A stretch of DNA of 64,000 nucleotides from assembly GCA_017428105.1 (NCBI GenBank), contig JAFRRM010000015.1, positions 62,001 through 126,000 of the forward strand, in the 5' to 3' direction. This document shows positions 1 through 8,798 of the stretch, piece after piece. This DNA comes from Lachnospiraceae bacterium (GTDB taxonomy: Bacteria > Bacillota > Clostridia > Lachnospirales > Lachnospiraceae). The translations under genes were made by a program, and so were the position numbers. Below the pieces are notes generated by a model. That model made no database searches. It had not been told where the DNA came from and saw only the letters and a program-made list of their open reading frames with translations. Position 1 is the first letter of the stretch. Every line of letters starts with the position of its first letter.

Positions 1-54
1 TTTTTGTGGTATCATTACTTGTTGTTTTCAGTTTGGTTCATGAGGACTTTGTGA

Positions 55-1791
55 ATGAAGAGATGGTTCAAGTATATCAAACCCTACTGGCCCTGGTTCG
101 TGCTGGGACCGCTGTGCATGATCATTGAGGTGATCGGGGAAGTGCGGATGCCGACCTTCCTGCAGGCCGTGATCAACGCGGCGAACGACGGGACGCTGAC
201 CGCGGCCATGGGCTGGCGCGCGATGGGGGGCATGGTCTTAAATGCCCTGATCATGATGGCCGGCGGCGTGGGCGGCGCCTATTTCGGCGCGAAGGCGGCA
301 GTCAATTTCGCGGCGGACCTCCGGGCCGACATCTATGCGCGCATTCAGACGTTTTCGTTCAGCAATATCGATAAATTCTCCACGGGTTCGCTCGTGACGC
401 GCATGACCAACGACGTGACGCAGATCACCAACTTCGTGGGCATGATGCTCCGCATGATGCTGCGCGCGCCGGGCATGATGATCGCGGCCCTGATCATGGC
501 CATCAGCATCCGGCCGAAGCTGTCGCTGGTGTTTGCGGTCAGCATCCCGCTGCTGATCGTCGGCGTCGCGGTGGTGCTGCGCATAGGTTTCCCGCGCTTT
601 ACGCGCATGCAGGAAAAAGTGGACGGCATCAACGCCACGGTGCGGGAAAACGTGACCAACGTGCGCGTGGTCAAAAGCTTCGTGCGGGAAGATCACGAGA
701 CGGAGAAATTCGGAACGGCCAACCGCGGCCTGCGGGACGCGAACATTTCCGCCGTGAAAGTCATGATCACGACGCAGCCCCTGATGACGCTGCTCATGCA
801 GGGCACCATTCTGGCGCTGGTCCTGATCGGCGGTCCCATCATCCTGCGCGGCGAGATGCCTGTGGGCGACCTGTCCGCCTTCATCACCTATGCCACCCAG
901 ATCCTGATGTCGCTGCTCATGATGAGCTTCATGCTGATGTTCTCCTCCCGCGCGGCGGCCTCCGCCCGGCGTATCAAGGAAGTACTGGAAGAGGAGAGCG
1001 ACATCCTGGACGGTAAAGATGCGGACGGGACGCTCCGGGTCACGAAAGGCGCGGTGGAGTTCCGCGACGTGACCTTCCGCTATTACAAGACCAGCGAGGA
1101 CGCGGTGCTGGACCATGTCAGCCTGTCGATCCCGGCTGGCGCGACCGTCGGCATCACCGGTGCCACCGGCTGCGGCAAATCCACGCTGGTCTCCCTGATC
1201 CCCCGCCTGTACGACCCGGATGAAGGCGCCGTGCTGGTGGACGGCGTGGACGTGCGGGATTACCAGATGCATTGCCTGCGTGAGGACGTCAGCATGGTGC
1301 TGCAGAACAACACGCTGTTTTCCGGGACGATCGCGGACAATCTGCGCTGGGGCGATCCCGGTGCTTCGGACGAAGAGATCCGGCACGCGGCGGGCTGCGC
1401 CCAGGCGGATAAATTCATCGACAGTTTCCCGGACGGCTACGATACCGTCATCGAACAGGGCGGCACCAACGTCTCCGGCGGCCAGAAGCAGCGTCTCTGC
1501 ATCGCCCGCGCCCTGCTCAAAAAACCGAAGATCCTGATCCTGGACGATTCCACCAGCGCGGTGGACACGGCCACGGAAGCCCTGATCCGGGAGGCTTTCC
1601 GCAGGGAACTGAAGGATTCGACCAAATTCATCATTTCCCAGCGCATCAGTTCCGTGATGGACGCGGACCTGATCCTGGTCATGGAAGACGGCCGGATCAC
1701 GGCCCGGGGCACCCATGAAGAACTGCTGCGGACCAGCGAAGCCTACCGCGAGATCTGCGAGTCGCAGATGCAGGGAAAGGAGGCGTCGTGA
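55..1791 (+). CDS. ABC exporter subunit, TMD-NBD fusion, degenerate ATP-site half
   Basis: A 578-residue half-transporter with an N-terminal six-helix exporter domain (about residues 1-320) and a C-terminal nucleotide-binding domain. It has Walker A GATGCGKST, a canonical signature VSGGQ and Walker B ILILDD. The residue after the Walker B Asp is Asp498 instead of the catalytic Glu, and the switch position is Gln529 (SQRISS) instead of His. These changes are typical of the non-hydrolysing site of heterodimeric exporters such as TM287/288. The next gene starts two bases after the stop and has the matching canonical residues, so the two very probably form one exporter. The substrate cannot be told (drug or lipid export are the usual roles). 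The 54 bases before the start contain no recognisable gene. Confidence 0.93.
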   Translation: MKRWFKYIKPYWPWFVLGPLCMIIEVIGEVRMPTFLQAVINAANDGTLTAAMGWRAMGGMVLNALIMMAGGVGGAYFGAKAAVNFAADLRADIYARIQTFSFSNIDKFSTGSLVTRMTNDVTQITNFVGMMLRMMLRAPGMMIAALIMAISIRPKLSLVFAVSIPLLIVGVAVVLRIGFPRFTRMQEKVDGINATVRENVTNVRVVKSFVREDHETEKFGTANRGLRDANISAVKVMITTQPLMTLLMQGTILALVLIGGPIILRGEMPVGDLSAFITYATQILMSLLMMSFMLMFSSRAAASARRIKEVLEEESDILDGKDADGTLRVTKGAVEFRDVTFRYYKTSEDAVLDHVSLSIPAGATVGITGATGCGKSTLVSLIPRLYDPDEGAVLVDGVDVRDYQMHCLREDVSMVLQNNTLFSGTIADNLRWGDPGASDEEIRHAAGCAQADKFIDSFPDGYDTVIEQGGTNVSGGQKQRLCIARALLKKPKILILDDSTSAVDTATEALIREAFRRELKDSTKFIISQRISSVMDADLILVMEDGRITARGTHEELLRTSEAYREICESQMQGKEAS

Positions 1792-1792
1792 G

Positions 1793-3727
1793 ATGGCAAG
1801 GACTCTGAAAGAACTTCAGGAACGCTATAACAGCGCCGCCAAAAAGCAGCTGCTCCAGACCTCCTCGAACCGTCAGGCGCGCGGCGGCAAGGGCACCGGC
1901 CCCAAGAACGCCGGCGCGGCCGTGAAACGCCTGCTGACCTACGTGAAGGGCTACCGCCTGCATCTGGTGCTGGTGCTCGTCTGCATGCTGGTCAGCGCCG
2001 TGACCTCCCTGTTCGGCTCCTATCTGATGGCACCGATCATCGACAAACTCTCACAGGCGGTCGCGCCGGACTGGAAGCCGCAGATCTCCGCCGTGGGCAA
2101 AATGATGGACCGCATCATCTCACGGACGGCCGACGCCTGGGGCCGCACGGGCGTGATGGGCTACATCCTGACCGCCATGCTGATCCTGGCCATCGTTTAC
2201 GGCGTCGGGATCGTCACGACCTACCTGCAGGGGCGGCTCATGCTCCACGTGGCGGAGCACGTGATGGAGAGGATCCGGAACGATCTGTTCGTCAAGCTGC
2301 AGCGTCTGCCGCTGCGCTATTTCGACGGCCATCCGACCGGCGAGATCATGTCGCGCTTCACCAACGACATCGACAATATCGACGCCATGTTCAGCAATTC
2401 CCTGACCTCCATCGTGTCCGGCGTGGTGACGCTGATCGGCACGCTGGTGTTCATGCTGACCACCAACTGGCTGCTGACCCTGATCGTGGTGGTCTTCATC
2501 CCGCTGTTCCTGATGGGCGGCATGACGATCGCGAATCTGTCCCGGAAGTATTACCGGAGCCAGCAGGCGGCGCTCGGCGCGGTGAACGGCTATATTGAGG
2601 AGAACGTCAGCGGCCAGAAGGTCGTAAAGGTATTCAATCATGAAGCGGACTGCGTGGAAGAATTCGGCAGCCTGAACGACGACATGCGCGACAAGCAGTT
2701 CAAGGCCCAGTTCTGGGGCGGCGTCATGGGGCCGATCATGGGCAACACCTCCCAGGTCTCCTACGGCGTGACCGTGGGCGTCGGCGCGCTGCTGATGGCC
2801 GCGGGGCGGCTCTCGCCCGGCGGTCTGACCGTATTCGCGCAGTATTCGCGCCAGTTCTCCATGCCCATCAACAACCTGTCCCAGCAGATGACCACGATCT
2901 TCGCGGCCCTGGCCGGCGCGGAGCGCGTGTTCGAAGTGATGGATACGGAGCCGGAAGCGCCCGATAGACCGGACGCGGCCGACATGAGCGCCATGAAGGG
3001 CTACGTGATCATGAACGACGTCTCCTTCGGCTACGTGCCGGAGAAGACCGTGCTGAAACACATCAACGTCTATGCCAAGCCGGGGCAGAAGATCGCGTTC
3101 GTAGGCTCCACCGGTGCCGGCAAGACCACCATCACCAACCTGCTGAACCGCTTTTACGATATCGAAGAGGGGACGATCACGATCGACGGCGTCGACATCA
3201 GGGACATGAAGCGCGAAGAACTCCGCAGCAAGATCGCCATGGTCCTGCAGGATACGCACCTGTTCTCCGGCACCGTACGGGAAAACATCCGTTACGGCCG
3301 CCTGGACGCGACCGACGAGGAAGTCGTGCGCGCGGCGAAGACCGCATCGGCCCACAGCTTTATCATGAAGCTTTCCGAGGGCTATGACACGAAGCTGGAA
3401 GGCGACGGAACCAACCTGTCCCAGGGCCAGCGCCAGCTGCTCAACATCGCCCGCGCCGCCTTGTCCAAGGCCCCGATCCTGGTCCTGGACGAAGCGACCT
3501 CCTCCGTGGACACCCGCACCGAGCGCCAGATCCAGCGGGGCATGGACCGCCTGATGGAAGACCGTACCACCTTCGTCATCGCCCACCGCCTCTCCACCGT
3601 CCGCGACGCCAACGCCATCATGGTCCTGGAGCAGGGCGAGATCATCGAACGCGGCACACACGAAGAACTCCTGGCCATGAAAGGGCGGTACTACGAACTG
3701 TACACCGGGAAACGCGAGCTGGATTGA
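1793..3727 (+). CDS. ABC exporter subunit, TMD-NBD fusion, catalytic partner
   Basis: The second half-transporter (644 residues) of a heterodimer. It has an N-terminal basic tail of about 45 residues, six predicted membrane helices, and an NBD with Walker A GSTGAGKTT, Walker B ILVLDEATSSVD with the catalytic Glu, and the switch His in IAHRLST. The signature motif is LSQGQ in place of LSGGQ, which matches the degenerate ATP site formed with Walker A/B of the upstream subunit. The ATG at 1793 is chosen over an upstream in-frame start because GGAAAGGAGG lies just before it and it begins next to the stop of the first gene. The two genes are translationally linked. Confidence 0.94.
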   Translation: MARTLKELQERYNSAAKKQLLQTSSNRQARGGKGTGPKNAGAAVKRLLTYVKGYRLHLVLVLVCMLVSAVTSLFGSYLMAPIIDKLSQAVAPDWKPQISAVGKMMDRIISRTADAWGRTGVMGYILTAMLILAIVYGVGIVTTYLQGRLMLHVAEHVMERIRNDLFVKLQRLPLRYFDGHPTGEIMSRFTNDIDNIDAMFSNSLTSIVSGVVTLIGTLVFMLTTNWLLTLIVVVFIPLFLMGGMTIANLSRKYYRSQQAALGAVNGYIEENVSGQKVVKVFNHEADCVEEFGSLNDDMRDKQFKAQFWGGVMGPIMGNTSQVSYGVTVGVGALLMAAGRLSPGGLTVFAQYSRQFSMPINNLSQQMTTIFAALAGAERVFEVMDTEPEAPDRPDAADMSAMKGYVIMNDVSFGYVPEKTVLKHINVYAKPGQKIAFVGSTGAGKTTITNLLNRFYDIEEGTITIDGVDIRDMKREELRSKIAMVLQDTHLFSGTVRENIRYGRLDATDEEVVRAAKTASAHSFIMKLSEGYDTKLEGDGTNLSQGQRQLLNIARAALSKAPILVLDEATSSVDTRTERQIQRGMDRLMEDRTTFVIAHRLSTVRDANAIMVLEQGEIIERGTHEELLAMKGRYYELYTGKRELD

Positions 3728-3760
3728 CCTGACAGGGGGACGGTTCCTTTGTCAGGTTTT
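3726..3760. repeat. REP-like palindromic repeat, copy 1
   Basis: The stem CCTGACA (3728-3734) and TGTCAGG (3750-3756) encloses the string GGGGGACGGTTCCTT. A near copy lies at 4981-5015, and the core GGGGGACGGTTCC occurs again at about 17830-17843. The two close copies flank the XRE regulator gene. GGGGACGGTTC-type palindromes are widespread extragenic repeats in Clostridia genomes; no mobilising gene is seen here. Confidence 0.6.
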
Positions 3761-3776
3761 GGCGGCTTGCCCGCAT

Positions 3777-3818
3777 AAAAAAGGACCACTTGGGGATTGT
3801 CCCCAAATGGTCCTTTTT
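3777..3818. terminator. bidirectional terminator between convergent genes
   Basis: The arms AAAAAGGACCA and TGGTCCTTTTT, with an inner TTGGGG/CCCCAA stem, form a long hairpin with A and T tails on either side. It sits between the converging ABC exporter and XRE regulator genes and can stop transcription from both. A related hairpin is found at 17876-17908. Confidence 0.8.
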
Positions 3819-3840
3819 GGATAAAGATTACATTCCTCTG

Positions 3841-4872
3841 TCAGTTTTTCTTCTTCCGACCGCTTACAACATCGCTCAGGAAATACCTTGTCATCATGAC
3901 CCCCAGCAGGATCACGATTCCTTCCCAGACGTAAAGCAGCCATAATTCGGCCGTGAAGGCGCTGCGATTTGACGCTCCTTTGGCCTGGCGTTCGCCCAGA
4001 ATTGCCGGAAGGGCATCGCGATCTATTTCCGTATCGTTCCGGTAATACCTGACGACAGGGGACAGAACGGCATCATCAGGGATCTCCGTAAAGGTCAGGA
4101 AAGGCGCACCGTCATAAGCGGCCCGGAAAAGCAGCATTGTGTTCTCCTCGGTAAAATCAGTGGCGCCGTCCTTTACCCGGCAGATCCCGTAGGAATCCAG
4201 CTCCGGAAAATCATTGATGCAAAACGTAATGCAGTATCTTTTCTTCCCCTCAGTCACGATATACCGGTTGATCCACCGGTCATCCGACTCCGTATACCAG
4301 AGAAACCGATAGGTTCCGAACAGTCCTTTTTCCAGGCAGGCCAGGCCGCTTGAGCCCGGAAAGTCCCTGTCCATGTAAAGAACATATAAATGACGGCCCA
4401 CAGCGCGCCGTTCAAGCTCATCAGCAGAAACGGTCCCATACAGACGGTCGGTGTGATAATCCTCGATCGCCCGCTCCAGGTCGGCCGTAGAATCCACACG
4501 GATATGGAATTCATGGCAATACAAGGCGGCGGCGCACGCAATCGTTACGATCACGGACACGACCGCCCCGATCAGTTTACGCCGCCTCTTTTTATCATTC
4601 ACCAGTGCGAGCAGACTCCGCGCCGCATCGTTCACCCGGCTTTTCGGAACACTGTCCCCTTCGATCCGCTCCGCCCCAAGCAGTTCTGCCACATTGATCT
4701 CCAGCACTTCGCAGATCCCGGGCAGCAGTGAATAATCCGGCATCGTCTTCCCCGTTTCCCACCGGGACACCGACCGCTGGCTGACCCCGAGTTTTTCCGC
4801 AAACTGCTCCTGCGTCAGTCCCTTTTCTTTCCGGATATCTCTGATAAAAGCGCCGATCTTTTCCTGATCCAT
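3841..4872 (-). CDS. XRE-family regulator with membrane-anchored C-terminal domain
   Basis: A 343-residue protein. Residues 4-60 form a Cro/C1 helix-turn-helix (QEQFAEKLGVSQRSVSRWETGK). A hydrophobic segment at about 95-115 and another near the C-terminus (LLYVWEGIVILLGVMM) put about 180 residues outside the cell. The layout suggests a one-component sensor: DNA binding inside, a sensory domain outside. The ATG at 4872 is chosen because GGAGG lies 8 bases before it, whereas the in-frame GTG at 4887 overlaps that ribosome site. The extracytoplasmic part matches no family I recognise. Two copies of a palindromic repeat flank the gene, so it may be a later insertion. Confidence 0.85.
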   Translation of the reverse strand: MDQEKIGAFIRDIRKEKGLTQEQFAEKLGVSQRSVSRWETGKTMPDYSLLPGICEVLEINVAELLGAERIEGDSVPKSRVNDAARSLLALVNDKKRRRKLIGAVVSVIVTIACAAALYCHEFHIRVDSTADLERAIEDYHTDRLYGTVSADELERRAVGRHLYVLYMDRDFPGSSGLACLEKGLFGTYRFLWYTESDDRWINRYIVTEGKKRYCITFCINDFPELDSYGICRVKDGATDFTEENTMLLFRAAYDGAPFLTFTEIPDDAVLSPVVRYYRNDTEIDRDALPAILGERQAKGASNRSAFTAELWLLYVWEGIVILLGVMMTRYFLSDVVSGRKKKN

Positions 4873-4980
4873 GGTGTTGTCCTCCACGAATATTTGCCTG
4901 AATTATCCCATGCAGGGCCGGAAATGTACAGGACACGGGGTGAGTATTGCGTGTGCAGCGAAAAAAAACAGGGCGTGTTT

Positions 4981-5015
4981 GACCTGACAGGGGGACTGTG
5001 CTTTTGTCAGGTTTT
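4981..5015. repeat. REP-like palindromic repeat, copy 2
   Basis: CCTGACA (4983-4989) pairs with TGTCAGG (5005-5011) around GGGGGACTGTGCTTT. It has the same orientation as the copy at 3726-3760 and is almost identical over about 35 bases, including the flanking GACCTGACAGGGGGAC and GTCAGGTTTT. Confidence 0.6.
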
Positions 5016-5068
5016 CCGGCAAGGGGACGGCCGCCCGGATCTGCGGCCTTTGTCAGATCTTTTACGAA

Positions 5069-5094
5069 AATTCCGGTCCCGCAGGACCGGAATT
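5069..5094. terminator. terminator of the thioesterase gene
   Basis: A perfect 11-base-pair hairpin, AATTCCGGTCC with GGACCGGAATT around a four-base loop. It lies 31 bases past the stop of the leftward thioesterase gene. A-rich and T-rich flanks allow function in either direction. Confidence 0.75.
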
Positions 5095-5124
5095 CTTTCA
5101 TGTCATGATATCATGCCCGGCGAT

Positions 5125-5571
5125 TCACGATCCCGTCTGCTGCTGCGAATGCGCTCCGGCCGTATCGTAGGAGAGATGCATCGTGAACTGGCCGGTGGCC
5201 AGATGGCGGTCCCGGTCGTCGTAGACGTCCGCCTGTACGACGGTCAGCGAATGGCCGGGTTTGATGACCTGGCCGACGGCGCGGAGGCTTTTGGCGTCCG
5301 GGGCGGCATACAGGAAGTTGAAGCAGCTGCCGGCGGTTACGATGTGGGCATCCGGATGCACGCTGTCCGCCGCCACGCCGCTGGCAATGTCCGCCAGCGC
5401 GTACAGAAGGCCGCCGTGCGGGATGTTCCAGATGTTCATGTGATCCGGACGCAAAGTGACCCCGATGACGGAGCGGCCTTCCGTGAGGCTGACCGGCACG
5501 ATGCCGGCGGCGGACTCGTAAGGGCAGCGGTACATCCATTCAGTCATTTTTGCGGCCTGTTCCTGAGTCAT
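5125..5571 (-). CDS. PaaI-family hotdog thioesterase
   Basis: A 148-residue single hotdog-fold protein. The motif NIPHGGLLYALADIASGVAA matches the central helix of the PaaI/YbgC-type acyl-CoA thioesterases, with the usual HGG turn. Such enzymes hydrolyse acyl- or aryl-CoA; the substrate here is unknown. It lies 25 bases downstream of the E2-fold gene on the same strand and is probably co-transcribed, which suggests a shared role in acyl-CoA handling. GGAGG lies just before the ATG. Confidence 0.88.
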   Translation of the reverse strand: MTQEQAAKMTEWMYRCPYESAAGIVPVSLTEGRSVIGVTLRPDHMNIWNIPHGGLLYALADIASGVAADSVHPDAHIVTAGSCFNFLYAAPDAKSLRAVGQVIKPGHSLTVVQADVYDDRDRHLATGQFTMHLSYDTAGAHSQQQTGS

Positions 5572-5596
5572 GGGATCCTCCGTGAAAAGTTCGGCC

Positions 5597-6448
5597 TTAC
5601 AGCTCGGGATCCGGGATCGGCGCCGGGAGGCCGACTTCCATCAGGCTGGGGTCGGCGTAGAGCTGTTTCAGACGGTGGAAGGACGTGGCGAAATAGTGGC
5701 CGGAGACTGTGCGGTCGTCCATGACCATGCCGAGCGGGATGCAGTGTTCGAAGACGACCCCGCCGTTTTTCTGCTTCGGGACCATACGGGGGTTGCCCAT
5801 CGCGAAGGACATGCTGGTGGTGCCGAAATCGTAAATATGGTGGTAAATGTGGTTCGTGCGGATGCTGGCCAGGTTGGTGAACAGCATGGAGCAGTGGAAC
5901 GGGCTGGCGTCGATGATCGCCTTGGGCAGAAGATTGTGCTTGTCTGTCCAGCGGATCAGGTTGGCCGCGCCGCGCAGCACGCCGGGGATCGAGGTGACGG
6001 CGTGGATGACCTTCTCCGCGGAATTGTCGCCCACGCGGTTCTCCGCGATGTACTGCTCGATCTTTTCATTGATCTGGAAGATGTTGTCCGTCGGCTCGAA
6101 CACGATCTTGGACATGGTCCCTTCATTGGCCGTGCCGTCATCCTTCCGGGAACCGGCCACCACCATGCCCACGGTGATCTTTTCGCGCGCATAGACCCGC
6201 TTGTTCATGACAAAACGGTTAATGGGCGGGTATTCCGCCGTGAGCCGCACCAGGCCGGCGAGGATCACGGTCATGTTGCTCATGCGGATGCCTTCTTTTT
6301 TCTTGTCGCGCACGTACTGGCGGATGGGCTCGTACGGGATGTCCAGCGTGATCGAGTTCATCGCATCGCTGCGCTTGGGCATCAGATGCACGGCTACGCG
6401 GTACATGGGGTCAGTGTGTCTCAGTAATTTGCCGTCGGGGCGCTTCAT
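5597..6448 (-). CDS. E2-like acyltransferase homologue with altered active site
   Basis: A 283-residue protein resembling the catalytic (chloramphenicol acetyltransferase-like) domain of 2-oxo acid dehydrogenase E2. It has no lipoyl domain and no peripheral subunit-binding domain. The C-terminal region aligns with the E2 segment DHRxxDG, but reads DDRTVSG (residues 244-250): the catalytic His is Asp245 and the motif Asp is Ser249. The protein may therefore not act as an ordinary acyltransferase. No E1 or E3 gene is nearby; the only partner is the downstream thioesterase. Family membership is fairly sure, function is not. GGAAGG precedes the ATG. Confidence 0.75.
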   Translation of the reverse strand: MKRPDGKLLRHTDPMYRVAVHLMPKRSDAMNSITLDIPYEPIRQYVRDKKKEGIRMSNMTVILAGLVRLTAEYPPINRFVMNKRVYAREKITVGMVVAGSRKDDGTANEGTMSKIVFEPTDNIFQINEKIEQYIAENRVGDNSAEKVIHAVTSIPGVLRGAANLIRWTDKHNLLPKAIIDASPFHCSMLFTNLASIRTNHIYHHIYDFGTTSMSFAMGNPRMVPKQKNGGVVFEHCIPLGMVMDDRTVSGHYFATSFHRLKQLYADPSLMEVGLPAPIPDPEL

Positions 6449-6604
6449 GATCTCTTACCTTCCGGACTAAATAATTTCCGCCTAAAAATATACCACAGCG
6501 CATCCCGCTTGTAAATCAAAACCTGACGAAGGGACGCGAACTTCGTCTGATCGGCCGGACGGGACCGGGACGAAGGCAAAGTTTGTTATTTTTCTGTCAG
6601 AGTG

Positions 6605-6633
6605 TTTACAAACGGAAAATCGTATGATAAAAT
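6605..6633 (+). promoter_or_regulatory. sigma-A promoter for the pyrH operon
   Basis: TTTACA (6605-6610) and TAAAAT (6628-6633) with a 17-base spacer, 38 bases before the pyrH start. It is the likely main promoter of the pyrH-frr-uppS-cdsA-rseP-ispG-polC run. Confidence 0.65.
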
Positions 6634-6671
6634 ATCGGCGGTAAAAAGGCTTCCGGATGAGGAGGTACGGC

Positions 6672-7376
6672 ATGGGAGAGCATCGGAGAGTGATACTGAA
6701 GCTGAGCGGGGAAGCCCTGGCGGGTGAAACGCGGTTCGGCTTTGATGAGGCAAAGGTGCGTTCGGTGGCGATGGAAGTGCTGCCGGCGGTGCGCGAAGGC
6801 GTGGAACTGGCCGTCGTGATCGGAGGGGGAAACTTCTGGCGCGGCCGCAGCAGCAGGAACATCGACCGCAGCAAGGCGGACCAGATCGGCATGCTGGCCA
6901 CGGTGATGAACGCCCTGTACGTTTCGGAGATCTTCCGTTCCTGCGGCATGCGGACCGAGATATTCACCCCCTTTGCCTGCGGCGGCATGACCCGTCTGTT
7001 TTCCGAGGACGCGGCGAAGGAAGCCCTCTCGGCAGGCAGGGTCGTCTTTTTCGCCGGCGGCACCGGCCACCCCTATTTCTCCACCGACACCGGCATCGTG
7101 CTGCGCGCCCTGGAGCTTGAAATGGATGAGATCCTGCTCGCGAAAGCCGTTGACGGCGTCTACGACAGCGACCCGGCCAAGAATCCGAATGCGAAGAAGT
7201 ACGACACCATCTCCATCGACGAGGTCGTGGAAAAGAAACTGGGCGTCATCGACCTGACGGCTTCCGCCCTCTGCCTGGACAACCGCATGCCCCTCGCCAT
7301 CTTCGCCCTGGACGGCTGCGGCAGCATCACCCGCGCCTTGCGCGGCGAGATCAGCGGAACAAGGATCACCGTGTGA
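6672..7376 (+). CDS. pyrH: UMP kinase
   Basis: A 234-residue amino-acid-kinase-fold enzyme that phosphorylates UMP to UDP with ATP. The N-terminus VILKLSGEAL, the glycine-rich VIGGGNFWRGR, and FFAGGTGHPYFSTDT are signature segments of bacterial PyrH. The ATG at 6672 is used because GAGGAGG lies just before it; an in-frame ATG at 6657 overlaps that ribosome site. It is followed by frr, the near-universal order in Bacillota. Confidence 0.97.
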   Translation: MGEHRRVILKLSGEALAGETRFGFDEAKVRSVAMEVLPAVREGVELAVVIGGGNFWRGRSSRNIDRSKADQIGMLATVMNALYVSEIFRSCGMRTEIFTPFACGGMTRLFSEDAAKEALSAGRVVFFAGGTGHPYFSTDTGIVLRALELEMDEILLAKAVDGVYDSDPAKNPNAKKYDTISIDEVVEKKLGVIDLTASALCLDNRMPLAIFALDGCGSITRALRGEISGTRITV

Positions 7377-7403
7377 TTGGATATAATTTGAAGGAGGTAC
7401 ACC

Positions 7404-7955
7404 ATGGACTACCTGGAATCTGCAGAAGAGAGAATGCAAAAAACTTTAGATAACCTGAACGACGAGTTCGTGACCATCCGGGCCGGCCGCGCCAATCCCG
7501 GCGTCCTGAACCGCGTGACCGTGGACTATTACGGCGTCCCCACCCCCATCCAGCAGATGGCCAACGTCTCCGTCCCCGAAGCCCGGATCCTGCTGATCCA
7601 GCCCTGGGACCGCAGCACCATCAAGAACATCGAGCGCGCCATCCAGGCCTCCGACATCGGCATCAACCCCAACAACGACGGCTCCGTGATCCGCCTGGTC
7701 TTTCCGGAACTGACCGAGGAACGCCGCAAGGATCTGACCAAGGACGTCCGCAAGAAGGGCGAAGCCGCGAAGGTCGCCGTCCGCAACATCCGCCGCGATA
7801 CCGTCGACAGCATCAAGAAGGCCCAGAAGGCCGGCGAGATCACCGAAGACGACCAGAAGGCGGACGAGGAAAAGATCCAGAAACTCACGGACAAATTCGT
7901 GGAAAAGGTCGACAAGGCCGTGGAAGCGAAGACCAAGGAGATCATGACGGTATAA
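7404..7955 (+). CDS. frr: ribosome recycling factor
   Basis: A 183-residue protein of the usual RRF length (about 185). It starts with a long helix ([20 protein letters not shown]) and contains the typical [21 protein letters not shown] segment. With EF-G it splits the post-termination ribosome. A strong AAGGAGG precedes the ATG, and the gene lies 27 bases after pyrH. Confidence 0.98.
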   Translation: MDYLESAEERMQKTLDNLNDEFVTIRAGRANPGVLNRVTVDYYGVPTPIQQMANVSVPEARILLIQPWDRSTIKNIERAIQASDIGINPNNDGSVIRLVFPELTEERRKDLTKDVRKKGEAAKVAVRNIRRDTVDSIKKAQKAGEITEDDQKADEEKIQKLTDKFVEKVDKAVEAKTKEIMTV

Positions 7956-8072
7956 GATCATGACGGATCAGCGAACAGACCGGCCGGCGGAGAGCGCCGC
8001 CGGAAGCATTGTGTCGTGGGGGCGGCGGACGGCCGCCCCCTGTTTATCCGCCGCCGCGGAACGGGAGAGACA

Positions 8073-8798
8073 ATGACCACCGAACAGAAAGTACCCAACC
8101 ACATCGCCATCATCCTGGACGGCAACGGCCGCTGGGCGAAAAAACGCCGCCTGCCCCGCGCCCTGGGACACAAGCAGGGCTGCGAGACCCTGAAAAGCAT
8201 CCTGGACAGCTGCAACGACATCGGCCTGAAATACCTGACCGTCTATGCGTTCTCCACCGAAAACTGGAAGCGCAGCGGCGACGAGGTGGCCGCCCTGATG
8301 CAGCTGATCCGCTATTACATCCCGCGCCTGGAAAAGAAGGCCATGAAGAAAAACACGCGCGTCCTTATCATGGGCGACCGCGCGCGCTTCACGCCGGAAT
8401 TGATCGCCATCCTGGATTCTGTGGAGGAGACCACGAAAAACAACACCGGACTGACCTTCATCCTGGGCCTCAATTACGGCGGACGGGACGAGATCCGGCG
8501 CGCCGTGGTGAAGCTGGGACAGCGGATCGCCGCCGGAGAGCTGAAGCCGGAGGAGATCACGGAGGAAATGATCGGCGCGTGTCTGGACAACCCCGGGGTC
8601 CCCGACCCGGACCTCATCATCCGCACCAGCGGCGAGATGCGCCTGTCCAACTTCCTGACCTGGCAGAGCGCCTATTCGGAATTTGAATTCCCCGCGGTCC
8701 TGTGGCCGGATTTCTCGGACGCCGACCTGGAGGCTGCGATCGCCGAGTACAACGGCCGCGACCGCCGTTTCGGAGGGAGGAAGAGCGATGGATCGTGA
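8073..8798 (+). CDS. uppS: undecaprenyl diphosphate synthase (isoprenyl transferase)
   Basis: A 241-residue cis-prenyltransferase that makes the C55 carrier lipid for wall synthesis. Visible motifs are ILDGNGRWAKKRRLPR (catalytic Asp and Arg), FSTENWKRS, and near the C-terminus IIRTSGEMRLSNFLTWQSAY. The ATG at 8073 gives the usual N-terminus; an upstream in-frame ATG at 8016 would add 19 residues unlike the family. The stop overlaps the start of cdsA. Confidence 0.96.
   Translation: MTTEQKVPNHIAIILDGNGRWAKKRRLPRALGHKQGCETLKSILDSCNDIGLKYLTVYAFSTENWKRSGDEVAALMQLIRYYIPRLEKKAMKKNTRVLIMGDRARFTPELIAILDSVEETTKNNTGLTFILGLNYGGRDEIRRAVVKLGQRIAAGELKPEEITEEMIGACLDNPGVPDPDLIIRTSGEMRLSNFLTWQSAYSEFEFPAVLWPDFSDADLEAAIAEYNGRDRRFGGRKSDGS

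Noticed and set aside
7990..8060. GC-rich hairpin after frr as a terminator
   Set aside because: GGGGGCGG/CCGCCCCC can pair, but no T-run follows and the operon continues into uppS, so a stop here is doubtful.
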